Assembly: GCA_937902805.1 (NCBI GenBank)
Contig: CALEMB010000221.1
Location: 1 to 18,612 of the forward strand
From: an uncultured Bacteroidales bacterium
GTDB taxonomy: Bacteria; Bacteroidota; Bacteroidia; Bacteroidales; F082
DNA: 18,612 nt
Reading direction: 5' to 3'
Part shown: positions 6,542 through 15,326 of the stretch, one piece after another
Layout of the letters: each line of letters starts with the position of its first letter
Position numbering within the stretch: the stretch's first letter is position 1
Made by a program: the position numbers and the translations under genes
The notes under the pieces: model-generated
The model's database searches: none
What the model was told of the DNA's origin: nothing
What the model saw: the letters and a program-made list of their open reading frames with translations, nothing else

Positions 6542-8212
6542 ATGGTATACATTAGTGTAGAATCCCGAAAAGGCGGGGTCGGAAAGACAACAGTGTCTTT
6601 GACTTTGGCTGAAAACCTTATCCAAAAGGGATATCAAGTACTGGTTGTTGATTTGGATATTATAGGAACTAGAATCGACAGCGGCTTTATTGAGGCAAAC
6701 AGTGAAAAAATTCACGAGGTAAAAAGAGATGGTAAAACTATAAATTTGTTGGAGTTGTTCAAAAACGAATTTATGCTTGGTCGCAATCTTCCTGCTTTTT
6801 CCAATAGTTTGTCATCTAGTGCGGGGTACCTAACATACGAATTAGGGAAATGTAATTTCTTGGGGTCAAATATCTATGACAACAATTCGGATGTGCCTTT
6901 AGAAGACCCTCGCATACTATACGACGCTTTTCATGCTTATTGGCTCTTGGAATTTGTGATGGAATTAGCGCAAACTTTTGGTTCAGCAATTGAAGAAAAA
7001 AAAGTCGCTGTTATTTTTGATAATTCTCCGGGATTCTCTTCAATGGAATCGGTCATAAACGACAAGTTAACACAATTAGGACCTGAAAAAGGGAAGATAA
7101 TGTTGGTCTCTACTATAGATCCACAAGATATTTCAGCATGTAGGCAGTCGAAGGGAGCTATTGAAAAATTGTTTGATGACAAAGTGGCAGCAGGAAGGTA
7201 TTACCGTGCACTTATTGATGACCGTTTTGAAACAAAACTAAAGAGTAAGGCATTTGATGCTGTTTGGGATAATTTGTGCGCATCTAACGGGCAAGAACCA
7301 AAATATTATACAGAGGAGCATGTGAATCAACCGCCTTTTACAAGTATTTTGGTTAATAAAGTGCCACGAAATCTATACGAAGAATTATATCAAAAAGAAT
7401 TGATAAAGAGACCTGATGAAATTGCTGCACCTTTCTCTAATCATTTACTTTGCTTTTTCAGTAACCCGTTATTACTATCAAAAGGTATCCAGCACCACAC
7501 GTATTTAGGTGATGGTTATAAAAACTACATCTTGTCTGCTGATGTGAATTCCATATTTGATGATGATAGTAATTATCATAAAATGTGTGAATTTACAAAG
7601 CTCTCGGGTCTTCGCAATATTTTTGAAGAAGGATGGTCTCCATTGAGTCCATTCACAAAACTGCTTGATTACTTTAAGAGACAGGAGATAATAAAAGCTG
7701 ATGGGACATGGCGATTTCCATATTCTGACCTTCCTTTAAGAAAGTTGTCGGATAATCTAAACAATGAAGTGGAAACAGTCAGGCGTTTCGTGCTGGATAA
7801 TATTAATTCTAATGCGGAACTTGCAGACAAGATTCCCGAAGTGGTGTCTTTTGTAACAAAATCAATAAAAGAATCGGCTGGTAGAAATGAAATAAATTTT
7901 CACCCGGAATCTGAAATCCTGGCCCCTTATGATGAGTTTATTGTGTGTTTTGGTCTGGCAGTATATAAATTGCATGTTTACGAAATGACATGTACGGTTC
8001 TTAATAACCTTATGTTATATTGTTTTGAGGAAGCAGAACGAATGGAGACATTGGATGTTGCGGCCATTAATAGTTTGGTTTCGGAAATGATAGAAGGTAG
8101 AAGTTTGGGAACACAGAAGGAAAAGGAATTATCGGCAATTCTTGCAAATCATAAAAATGCACGGGAATTGACAGACGCTATTGAACAGATACTGAAAGTT
8201 TGGGGTATTTAG
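6542..8212 (+). CDS. ParA/MinD-like ATPase with long C-terminal extension
   Basis: From ATG 6542 the protein has 556 residues, about twice the length of ordinary ParA. The N terminus is MVYISVESRKGGVGKTT, a deviant Walker A with both the signature lysine and the P-loop lysine. A switch I-like DLDIIGTRI follows near residue 38, and a Walker B/switch II-like VIFDNSPGFSSMES around 155-165. SIMIBI ATPases of this type dimerise on ATP and move or regulate DNA or protein cargo. The second half (about 300-556) has no domain I recognise. No parB or centromere-like repeats are nearby, so a partition role is unlikely. A TTG at 6536 would add two residues and overlap the upstream stop; I prefer the ATG two bases after that stop. 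The HD gene follows after two bases, so the three genes are probably made together. Confidence 0.8.
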   Translation: MVYISVESRKGGVGKTTVSLTLAENLIQKGYQVLVVDLDIIGTRIDSGFIEANSEKIHEVKRDGKTINLLELFKNEFMLGRNLPAFSNSLSSSAGYLTYELGKCNFLGSNIYDNNSDVPLEDPRILYDAFHAYWLLEFVMELAQTFGSAIEEKKVAVIFDNSPGFSSMESVINDKLTQLGPEKGKIMLVSTIDPQDISACRQSKGAIEKLFDDKVAAGRYYRALIDDRFETKLKSKAFDAVWDNLCASNGQEPKYYTEEHVNQPPFTSILVNKVPRNLYEELYQKELIKRPDEIAAPFSNHLLCFFSNPLLLSKGIQHHTYLGDGYKNYILSADVNSIFDDDSNYHKMCEFTKLSGLRNIFEEGWSPLSPFTKLLDYFKRQEIIKADGTWRFPYSDLPLRKLSDNLNNEVETVRRFVLDNINSNAELADKIPEVVSFVTKSIKESAGRNEINFHPESEILAPYDEFIVCFGLAVYKLHVYEMTCTVLNNLMLYCFEEAERMETLDVAAINSLVSEMIEGRSLGTQKEKELSAILANHKNARELTDAIEQILKVWGI

Positions 8213-8214
8213 GT

Positions 8215-9516
8215 ATGAAATTTAGCCTTGAGGATTTTAAACAAGCCATTAAGAATGGTTTTCTGCAACCGTATAGTTTATCATACGATTATGTAGATGA
8301 ATCAAAATACGAGATGTTTCAAAGAGATATTGAGTGGAAGAATAGTAGAATAGAGGAAACTTTTGAGGAATTGAAACATCGGATTGGGCGGAAATACTAT
8401 AAAAACGTTTTTCTGGCTCAGTCAAATGCGTTGAATTATGCTGCTTTGTTGTTTCCTGCATATTCATTTCTGTTTTCAGAGGATTTGTTGGATGACTGGC
8501 TGGCTATAGTTGATTTTCATAAGAAGTATTGCAGAGATCATAGTTTGCATCAGCCGATGACTGCGTATGTGGCTGCTCAGCTACTTGGCTATGGTGAACC
8601 ATTTGAAGCTTTGCCCATTTCAACGTCGCAAGGAAATCTTTTAGATTTCTGTGTAGAAGTAATATTGACAAAGCCAGAAGCCCATTACATTCTTGAATGT
8701 GCTGACAGGTATGGCTTGCCCAGAAATATGTTGAAGGACTCGCAAGCAGCTAGGGTCTTTTGGAAGGGTGTATTCTATCGTACGGTAGTCTTGTCGGCTC
8801 TTTTTCATGATATTGGCTATCCTTGGCAATATATGGACAGGGTAGGAAAAGAACTGAGAAAGAGTGTGAGCAATCTTCATCAATCGGGGAATGTTGTTTC
8901 GCAACTTATTAGTGATTTTGGTGATAGAATGGTGTTTCTTCCTTTAAGAAACTATGAAATAACACATAGAAATGAGCCTGTTTTTGAGAAGGATAGGTTG
9001 AAAGAGCTTACAAATTCTGCAATGGCCACTCATGGTTTTCCCGGGGCTATTGCATTTCTCACTTTGAATGATGCTATTCGAAAAAGCGTTGTGACGGAAC
9101 CATTGGCTAAAATGCATGAATTTATGGTGGAATGGGCTGCTATGGGAATATTTATGCATGATATGGAAGGGAAACATAGAGAGCATTTCCCGAAATTGCG
9201 ACTCTCTTTTTTTCAGGATCCCTTATCCTCCGTGGTTGCAATGGCTGATTATTTGGAAGAATTTAATAGACCCAAGGTTGCTTTCAAATCAAAATTGAAA
9301 GAAAGCAGGGCTCGTTATAGTTATGATTGTTCATTGGTTGAAATTAACAACATGGGAAGTGTTTTGAATGTTGAAATGCATTACTTCAACAATGCCAGTA
9401 AAGCTATAGCAGCACAATTCAAGAGAAAAGAGACGGACGATTATTTTAACCCATCGAGAGGGTATATCGATATGTTGCCGCTCGGAATCAATAAAGTTGT
9501 ATATTCGCAGAATTAA
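8215..9516 (+). CDS. HD-domain metal-dependent hydrolase
   Basis: 433 residues from ATG 8215, two bases after the ParA-like stop. An HD-superfamily core is visible: RDHSLHQP (H109, H112), then the HD doublet in LFHDIGYPW (H198, D199), then H273 in ATHGFP, H315-D316 in FMHDM, and D345 in MADYLEEF. That spacing suits a multi-metal HD phosphohydrolase acting on nucleotides or cyclic nucleotides; the substrate is unknown. In defence settings such enzymes deplete nucleotides or degrade signals, but that is inference here. A TTG at 8200 would add five residues and overlap the previous gene; the ATG is better placed. The next gene starts 11 bases after the stop. Confidence 0.75.
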   Translation: MKFSLEDFKQAIKNGFLQPYSLSYDYVDESKYEMFQRDIEWKNSRIEETFEELKHRIGRKYYKNVFLAQSNALNYAALLFPAYSFLFSEDLLDDWLAIVDFHKKYCRDHSLHQPMTAYVAAQLLGYGEPFEALPISTSQGNLLDFCVEVILTKPEAHYILECADRYGLPRNMLKDSQAARVFWKGVFYRTVVLSALFHDIGYPWQYMDRVGKELRKSVSNLHQSGNVVSQLISDFGDRMVFLPLRNYEITHRNEPVFEKDRLKELTNSAMATHGFPGAIAFLTLNDAIRKSVVTEPLAKMHEFMVEWAAMGIFMHDMEGKHREHFPKLRLSFFQDPLSSVVAMADYLEEFNRPKVAFKSKLKESRARYSYDCSLVEINNMGSVLNVEMHYFNNASKAIAAQFKRKETDDYFNPSRGYIDMLPLGINKVVYSQN

Positions 9517-9527
9517 ATATCCGGTGT

Positions 9528-10769
9528 ATGAATAACGACAGTAATGCCGGTGGCTCGATTGCTGGCTTTATTTATCAGGTTTACTATTTCCTGTATCGTT
9601 TATTGACGATGCAGAGAGGGGAGACTGTCTCGCTGGAAAAGATAGATGATGTGGGGACAGAAACAGAAAATGAAGAGGCCCGGACTTACTACCAGTTGAA
9701 ACACACAATCAATTCCAAGCCTTCTGCCATTAAACGCATGTCTGACAGGGACACTGACTTGTGGAAGACTTTGAGCATGTGGGTAACTATCATCAAGAAA
9801 CAAGGCGACGAAAACGCCCAACGCATATGGATAGAGCAAAGCGAGTTTGTGATTATTTCGAACAAAGCCACTGACACTAACCAGTTTTTTCAGTTGCTCG
9901 GTGAATATCAGCAAAACGAAGAGAAATGGGAAGATTTGAAAAAATATTTAGCTGAGCAGGCTGCCGTGGAACCCAAAGAAAAGGAAACAGAGAAAGAAGA
10001 GAAGGAAAAAGAAGACAAGAAAACCATTTACTATTATACAAAGAACGTCAATGAATTTGCCCTGCTGAAAGAGTTCTTGCTGAAAGTGGAACCTGAATTA
10101 AAGAGCGACAATGAGATAAAAGCAGATATTGATTATTATTTAGTTAACAAGTGGAATTTCAAAGAGCCAAATGCTATAGTACTGAGAGAAAGATTATACG
10201 GGAGGATATCTGGGCTAATAACGGACAAAGTGCTTGAGTTTAACCTTGAGTCATTTCATGAGAAATTCGGTGAGTTGTTTACTAAGGTAAAAGAGAGGAA
10301 GTTTGTTCCTTCGAACAAAACATTCTTGATACCAGAAAACCCTAGAGAACAAGTATTCATCAAACAGCTTGTAGATATAAACGATGTCATGGCTCAAACT
10401 GTAGATGATATTAAGGAACTGACACAACAGAAACTGCAATTTGAGAATGACTATAATGATGCTTTAAGCGTGAGTGATGGTGATGACAGGGTGATTTTTG
10501 AGAATGACGTGAAAACCAGATGGAAGAAGCACTACAGAAAGCATAATAATGGAATAGATGATACAACAAAAAAGGAAGATGCTGATGTGGCGGCACGACT
10601 TGTCCTTGATGGCGTTAGGAGCGAACATTTGATATTTGACCAAGATATATTGAATGAGAGTAATTCCAACGGTTGTTATTATCATTTCTCTGACGGCAAA
10701 ACGCCCAAGATAGGCTGGCGGTATGATTGGAAGGAAAAATATAACGGAGAGGAATGGACTATAGAATAA
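9528..10769 (+). CDS. ABC-3C effector: DUF4297/Cap4-like PD-(D/E)XK nuclease
   Basis: 413 residues. The N terminus has the pattern of DUF4297/Cap4-type dsDNA nucleases: GGSIAGFIYQVYYFL (8-22), then E37 and D40-D41 in LEKIDDV, then YQLKH with Q56 and K58, a PD-(D/E)XK active site. Residues about 147-165 form a Lys/Glu-rich linker. The C-terminal part (from about 270) has the helical layout of the C-terminal domain that joins effectors to ABC three-component systems. The following two genes are the middle component and the ABC ATPase, which fixes this reading. It likely cuts DNA when the ATPase senses infection. It starts 11 bases after the HD gene and overlaps the next gene by 16 bases. Confidence 0.8.
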   Translation: MNNDSNAGGSIAGFIYQVYYFLYRLLTMQRGETVSLEKIDDVGTETENEEARTYYQLKHTINSKPSAIKRMSDRDTDLWKTLSMWVTIIKKQGDENAQRIWIEQSEFVIISNKATDTNQFFQLLGEYQQNEEKWEDLKKYLAEQAAVEPKEKETEKEEKEKEDKKTIYYYTKNVNEFALLKEFLLKVEPELKSDNEIKADIDYYLVNKWNFKEPNAIVLRERLYGRISGLITDKVLEFNLESFHEKFGELFTKVKERKFVPSNKTFLIPENPREQVFIKQLVDINDVMAQTVDDIKELTQQKLQFENDYNDALSVSDGDDRVIFENDVKTRWKKHYRKHNNGIDDTTKKEDADVAARLVLDGVRSEHLIFDQDILNESNSNGCYYHFSDGKTPKIGWRYDWKEKYNGEEWTIE

Positions 10770-11182
10770 ACAACGAGGCCTTGGTGGGCAGCGTAATCAT
10801 TCAGGTGGTCAGGAGAGGGCCTTACGAGGTTCCTTTTGTGACCGGCATGGTTAATTTATTGATGCAACCCAATCTCAGAAAGAAGGCTATGCGAACACCG
10901 GCAAACGATACCAAGACGCTGATGGCGATTTATGGACGGTTGAATGGCGACCTGCTGGGTGTTATTGTCAACAGTATGACAATGCTGACAGAAGGTGGTT
11001 GTCTGCACAAGAATGGCAACCAACTTGAAGTTACTGAAAACGGGTTGCGATTGTGTAATGAAATAGAGAGAGGGGATTGTGAGTTGCTGACAGAGGTGCT
11101 TTCGGATATAAATGAGATTTTTTTCAAGTATGAGAGTATAGACACCGATGTGCTGTACCATCAAATGTGGATTGACGTATGA
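10754..11182 (+). CDS. ABC-3C middle component
   Basis: A 142-residue protein with the size and place of the middle component of ABC three-component conflict systems. It is mostly helical and winged-helix-like, with GCLHKNGNQLEVTENGLRL (about 83-101) as the wing. It would bridge the nuclease at 9528 and the ABC ATPase at 11179. A GGAGAGG ribosome binding site at 10746-10752 lies one base before the ATG, within the upstream gene. The downstream gene begins on the ATGA that ends this one, so the two are translationally coupled. The call rests on context as much as on sequence. Confidence 0.75.
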   Translation: MDYRINNEALVGSVIIQVVRRGPYEVPFVTGMVNLLMQPNLRKKAMRTPANDTKTLMAIYGRLNGDLLGVIVNSMTMLTEGGCLHKNGNQLEVTENGLRLCNEIERGDCELLTEVLSDINEIFFKYESIDTDVLYHQMWIDV

Positions 11183-13065
11183 ACTTTTACATCAAGAAGA
11201 TAAGGCTTTGGTTTAACAATCATCCTGAGCCGCAGGACTATGAATTTCATCCTAACAAGGTGAATGTCGTCACGGGGGATTCCTCTACGGGTAAGTCCTC
11301 CATTCTGCGAATAATCGACTATTGTTTGATGGCGCAGGAATCGACCATTGTGGATGATGTGATCAATAATAATGTGAGCTGGTATGGCCTTTCATTCCAT
11401 CTGAATGGTCGCGACTATGTGGTGGCAAGGAAGTCACCATTCAACGGTAGGATAAACCAGGACATTTATTGGGCAAAGGACACGGATGAGTTTCCGCAGG
11501 GCAGTCACCCACGGCCTACGCCAGAGGTGAAAAGACAGGATGTACTTGACTACTTGAACAAGGAATTCGCCATACCGCAAATACTGATGGGAGACAACAA
11601 GAAAAAGTTGGCCCTGACATTCAGGCATACCCTGTTGCTGAATTTCCTGACTGAGGAAATTATTGCGACGGCAAACCGATATTTGGATACCTTGTTCTTT
11701 GATGACGATGATATGATAGGTTTTGACTCGCGCATTCTGAAAATCAGCCTTGGGGCAGATGAGAAGAAAGAGGCAGAACTGACAGAAAAGGTGAAGACGC
11801 TGGATGAAAGCATCAAGAAGGAAGATCGGAATAAAACCAACGACGAGAAGAACAGGCAAGCATACGAAAAGAAGTATAATGCAGTGTTGGCAACAGCCAA
11901 AGCAATTGGGTTAATTGACGAAAGTGAGGCTTTTGACACGGAGGTGGTTTTGGCTCGGATAAAAGAGGCTGTTGATCATTTTAATCGGATAAAGCGTAGC
12001 CACGCTAAACTGAAAGAGTTAGCAGAACTATCAGACAGACAGCAGAAACTTAAGGTTGAGATTTACAGTTATAAGAAACTGAAATACGAATACAACAGGG
12101 CCATCAGATATGCAAAGAAAGTGGAAGACAGCTTGAAACCCTTTGAATATCTTGAGAAATATCTGAACCGACAAGTGATGAGTGAGGATTCCATCGCCTT
12201 GTTTGCCTCGTTGGAAGAAGCCTTTACAGCTTCTAAGAAGAATACGTTGAAACCTGACGAATTGCCGCCAGAGTTTGAGACCAATCTTCAGAAACTGAAA
12301 GAAGAGTATAATCAGGTGTCGGCAAAAATCAAGGAAAACCAAGAAGCCATAGATTATGTTTTTGATCCGAATATGCTTGTCAAACTGGTTACGCTGGCTG
12401 AGCAGATAAAGGGCTTGGAGAAAAAAGAAGAGAAATATATTGGTGACTTGAAATACAACAAGTTGAAAGACCAATATGCTACTGATGCCAAAGACCTTGA
12501 AATTGTTACCAAGGAAAATGAGAACACGGAAAAGGCATTTTTGAAAGACGTAAAGAGTTATTATGATGACCAGACGGGCATGTCAATTTCCTACAGAAAC
12601 TGTGAGGTTATCTTCGACAAGAAGAATGTGCGACTGAAGCTACAAAGACCCGATGAAGCTTTCCCGATTCGCAATATTGGCAGTAAGTCGAACTTCATGT
12701 TTATGCACTTGTGCTTCTTCCTTGGTCTTCATCAGTATCTGTGCAGTAGGGAACATTCGTTTGTGCCGAGTTTTCTGTTTATTGACCAGCCTAGTATTCC
12801 CTATTATGGGAACAATAGCAGAAGACGGCAAGAAGCGGGTGATTTGACCATAGCAAAAACCGATGACCGTAGCAGATTGGAAGAGGCTTTCAGGTTGATA
12901 AACAGCTTTATGGGCCAGAATGTGGGTGAGGATAAAGGCTTTCAAATTATTATGGTGGAACATGCTGACCCTGAATATTGGAAAGATTTAGATTATTTTG
13001 AAACACGATATGTTTTCACTGAGGATCGTGATTATGGTTTAATACCTAAATATGTGGCAGAATGA
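11179..13065 (+). CDS. ABC-3C ATPase (DUF3732, SMC/Rad50-like)
   Basis: 628 residues. Walker A is GDSSTGKSS (G33-S41). A long, charged coiled-coil region spans about 195-470 and is typical of SMC/Rad50-like proteins that clamp DNA. The C-terminal half carries FLFIDQPS (D535 in a Walker B-like strand), where Gln replaces the usual Glu; DUF3732 proteins normally have DQPS, so this is a family trait. The switch-like MVEHADPEYW lies near residue 593. In ABC-3C systems this subunit is thought to detect invading nucleoprotein and release the effector nuclease. It starts in an ATGA overlap with the middle component and ends in another with the NdpA-like gene. Confidence 0.85.
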   Translation: MNFYIKKIRLWFNNHPEPQDYEFHPNKVNVVTGDSSTGKSSILRIIDYCLMAQESTIVDDVINNNVSWYGLSFHLNGRDYVVARKSPFNGRINQDIYWAKDTDEFPQGSHPRPTPEVKRQDVLDYLNKEFAIPQILMGDNKKKLALTFRHTLLLNFLTEEIIATANRYLDTLFFDDDDMIGFDSRILKISLGADEKKEAELTEKVKTLDESIKKEDRNKTNDEKNRQAYEKKYNAVLATAKAIGLIDESEAFDTEVVLARIKEAVDHFNRIKRSHAKLKELAELSDRQQKLKVEIYSYKKLKYEYNRAIRYAKKVEDSLKPFEYLEKYLNRQVMSEDSIALFASLEEAFTASKKNTLKPDELPPEFETNLQKLKEEYNQVSAKIKENQEAIDYVFDPNMLVKLVTLAEQIKGLEKKEEKYIGDLKYNKLKDQYATDAKDLEIVTKENENTEKAFLKDVKSYYDDQTGMSISYRNCEVIFDKKNVRLKLQRPDEAFPIRNIGSKSNFMFMHLCFFLGLHQYLCSREHSFVPSFLFIDQPSIPYYGNNSRRRQEAGDLTIAKTDDRSRLEEAFRLINSFMGQNVGEDKGFQIIMVEHADPEYWKDLDYFETRYVFTEDRDYGLIPKYVAE

Positions 13066-14081
13066 GTCAGATAAAAGTAAAAGAGATTAAAATGGCCACC
13101 ATTCAGGTGGTAGGAAATAAAACAAGAGGCGAAGGACTTTCGGCAGCCACAACGTTGGCTGATGTCAGCGATTCGCGTGATTTTATGACCAAGCTGATAG
13201 AGAAATCGTTTTTGATGGACGATTTAAAGTGTTTCAGCTATGTTGAATCTGTGGAATTGAACCCTGTATATCAGTTTGTGTCGAAGATTTTTGATGATAA
13301 CGAAGCGTTTTTAAAGCAATCGGTTAATATAGCCACTTTCCTATATGACCAGAGCCTGCACCCGAATATCAGAAACGGTGAGTTGTACGTACTGCTGGCA
13401 CAGTGCGAATACAAGAAACAGTTGGTTGACGCTGTTGCTATCTTAAAATCAGAGAAAAAAGACCCGTTTTTGGCAACAGATAATGATGGGTTGGAGATAA
13501 CTGCGAGAACCATGTACGGTACGGGATTAAAAGGTCTTGACAAGGGATGCCTTGTACTGAATATGGAGCGTGAGAATGGATATGTAGTGGGAACGGTTGA
13601 CAACGTTAACAACGGGACAGATGCCCAGTATTGGACTGACAGCTTTCTGCATGTGACCAATTGCGACGACGACTATCACCAGACAGCCAAGCTGACCGAA
13701 ATGCTCACGGACTATAGCAAGATTGTTAAAGAAGAATCTGTGATGGAAGGGGCGATTGTGGCGAAGAGGGCCGTTGAACTCTTGAAAACTGAGGAGGTTG
13801 TTCGTGTCGATGAGTTGGCAGACAAGTTGTTTGACACTGATGAGCAGAAGCGAGACTTTGAGGATTTCAGACGTGCTTATGAGGAAGAAAATGGTGGTTT
13901 TGCCGAAGAGGTGACTGTGATTGCCAAAGCTGCCAGCAGAAAACCTGTGACAAGAATGAACGTGCTGCGGTTAGGCAATGATTTCGAAGTGAAAGTGTTG
14001 AATCCTAACGCAGAGATTGAAAAGGGTGTGGATAAGGCCAGCGGGAAAGAATACTATACGCTATATTTTGATAAAGATTAA
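13062..14081 (+). CDS. Nucleoid-associated protein, NdpA/YejK family
   Basis: 339 residues, close to the family's usual 335. The segment NIATFLYDQSLHPNIRNGELYV (about 88-109) is the family's most recognisable stretch. The protein binds DNA in enterobacteria; its job elsewhere is poorly known. Here the ATG overlaps the ABC ATPase stop by four bases (ATGA), so it is translationally coupled to the ABC-3C genes and may supply a DNA-binding or silencing part to that system. The retron PRTase gene follows after 11 bases. It is unusual to see this housekeeping-type family inside a defence operon. Confidence 0.8.
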   Translation: MSQIKVKEIKMATIQVVGNKTRGEGLSAATTLADVSDSRDFMTKLIEKSFLMDDLKCFSYVESVELNPVYQFVSKIFDDNEAFLKQSVNIATFLYDQSLHPNIRNGELYVLLAQCEYKKQLVDAVAILKSEKKDPFLATDNDGLEITARTMYGTGLKGLDKGCLVLNMERENGYVVGTVDNVNNGTDAQYWTDSFLHVTNCDDDYHQTAKLTEMLTDYSKIVKEESVMEGAIVAKRAVELLKTEEVVRVDELADKLFDTDEQKRDFEDFRRAYEEENGGFAEEVTVIAKAASRKPVTRMNVLRLGNDFEVKVLNPNAEIEKGVDKASGKEYYTLYFDKD

Positions 14082-14092
14082 AGAGAAGTATA

Positions 14093-14965
14093 ATGGATAT
14101 AAACGACGCAATAGTAGCAGCTCTTGCTATCAGTGGCCAGAATAAAATGGTGTTTCCGCAGTCTAAGCACAAGTGGACTGATAGTGAGGCTGTCGTTAAT
14201 TTATTGCAGTCGTGCCACAGTCAGGAGGATTATGACCTTGTGGTGGAAATGTTCCAGCAGCTGAACGAAAATATCGTTGACAATGCAAGGAGCTATGATT
14301 TACTCTGCCAGATGGCACAGAACATCATGGAAAACGAGGCAGAAGGTGAGCATACTGCACTGTGCGTGATGCGAACCAAAAACGATACTGATGCTGACGG
14401 CTCGCAAGCCATTATCAATGAATTGAAGATGGCCATCAAAATGACAGGCGGTTTCAAACATACCTATTCCGCTGTTTGCTTTGAGGATATAGAATGGCTT
14501 TATAAAAAGAAAGGGTATCGGCATTTCGTGGTGGTTGATGATTTTATCGGGTCGGGAAAAACGGTGGTAGGCAGATATGGGTATTTCATGAAACGTCATT
14601 TAGCTGATGCCACTATCGGTTTTTATTTCATGGCTGGGATGGATGAAGGCGTGGCCTATTGCAAGAGCAAAGGCATCCCTGTGTATTGCTGTAAAGTGAT
14701 GCATAAGGGTATTACAGAGCATTATCACGATGATCTGTTGCATAAAAGAATAGCGTCAATGGATTATCTGGAATCATTATTGGGTGAGGCCAGTGGCTCG
14801 GCTCGACTCGAAGACCACAGATTTGGCTACGGACGTGCCGAGTCGTTGTATTGCAGGCAGTTTGGAAATATCCCCAACAGCGTGTTCCCCATATTCTGGT
14901 GGAACAAGCATCAGGATGGCTCCAACCGCAAATCAGTTTTCACACGGGTGCAAGATGGTTACTGA
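14093..14965 (+). CDS. Retron-associated phosphoribosyltransferase-like protein (PRTase)
   Basis: 290 residues. The PRPP-binding loop of type I phosphoribosyltransferases is plain: FVVVDDFIGSGKTVV with D149, D150, G153, S154, G155 and T157. No nucleobase-specific hood typical of housekeeping enzymes is seen; the N-terminal 100 residues are helical. PRTase-like proteins paired with a winged-helix protein and a retron RT define the type III retrons in the published retron classification (from memory). The winged-helix gene starts within this gene and overlaps it by 11 bases, and the RT follows the RNA. Likely role: toxin or effector held inactive by the retron RNA/msDNA, perhaps modifying or degrading nucleotides. 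The substrate is unknown. Confidence 0.78.
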   Translation: MDINDAIVAALAISGQNKMVFPQSKHKWTDSEAVVNLLQSCHSQEDYDLVVEMFQQLNENIVDNARSYDLLCQMAQNIMENEAEGEHTALCVMRTKNDTDADGSQAIINELKMAIKMTGGFKHTYSAVCFEDIEWLYKKKGYRHFVVVDDFIGSGKTVVGRYGYFMKRHLADATIGFYFMAGMDEGVAYCKSKGIPVYCCKVMHKGITEHYHDDLLHKRIASMDYLESLLGEASGSARLEDHRFGYGRAESLYCRQFGNIPNSVFPIFWWNKHQDGSNRKSVFTRVQDGY

Positions 14966-15326
14966 GCAATTGAAATATCGGATCCTTAAGGAAGCAGTGC
15001 AAAACAACCTGCTGCCCACAGCATTGATGGAAAAGCTCGACATCGGATTGGAAGAGCTGATGGATGCGCTGACATCGCTGCTGGAAGAGGGTTGCCTGAC
15101 ATTGACCGAAGGGAAATGGATTGCAATTACCGATGCGGGTAGGGAAGCGGTTACCAGAGAAGAGGAGAAGATTAAGGAAGAAGGATTAGGGGAAAAAAAT
15201 TATTACGAGAATTTTTTCACCAGATGGAGTGGCGGTACGGTAGGGATAAACGAACCGTATATGCCATCGATTGGTGCGATGAAACAAATCATGGAGGGCG
15301 CAGGCAAAAAAGAAACTAGCAATTAG
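14955..15326 (+). CDS. Retron-associated winged-helix protein
   Basis: 123 residues from ATG 14955. The first 75 residues read as a winged helix: helices around ILKEAVQNNLLP and LMEKLDIGLEELMDALTSLL, then a wing CLTLTEGKWIAITDAGREAV. The tail (75-123) is charged with an NYYENFFTRW patch and no clear domain. The start is chosen because upstream codons in this frame lie inside the PRTase gene and read as nonsense; the ATG overlaps that gene's end by 11 bases. With the PRTase and the RT it completes the tripartite arrangement of a type III retron, where such a protein may bind the msDNA. The last codons may overlap the 5' end of the retron RNA. Confidence 0.75.
   Translation: MVTEQLKYRILKEAVQNNLLPTALMEKLDIGLEELMDALTSLLEEGCLTLTEGKWIAITDAGREAVTREEEKIKEEGLGEKNYYENFFTRWSGGTVGINEPYMPSIGAMKQIMEGAGKKETSN

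Noticed and set aside
8200..8214. TTG start for the HD gene, five residues longer
   Set aside because: It would lie within the ParA-like gene; ATG 8215 is two bases after that stop and needs no rare start.
14784..14954. 57 extra N-terminal codons for the winged-helix gene
   Set aside because: This stretch is an out-of-phase reading of the PRTase gene and is not protein-like; ATG 14955 starts right at the winged-helix fold.
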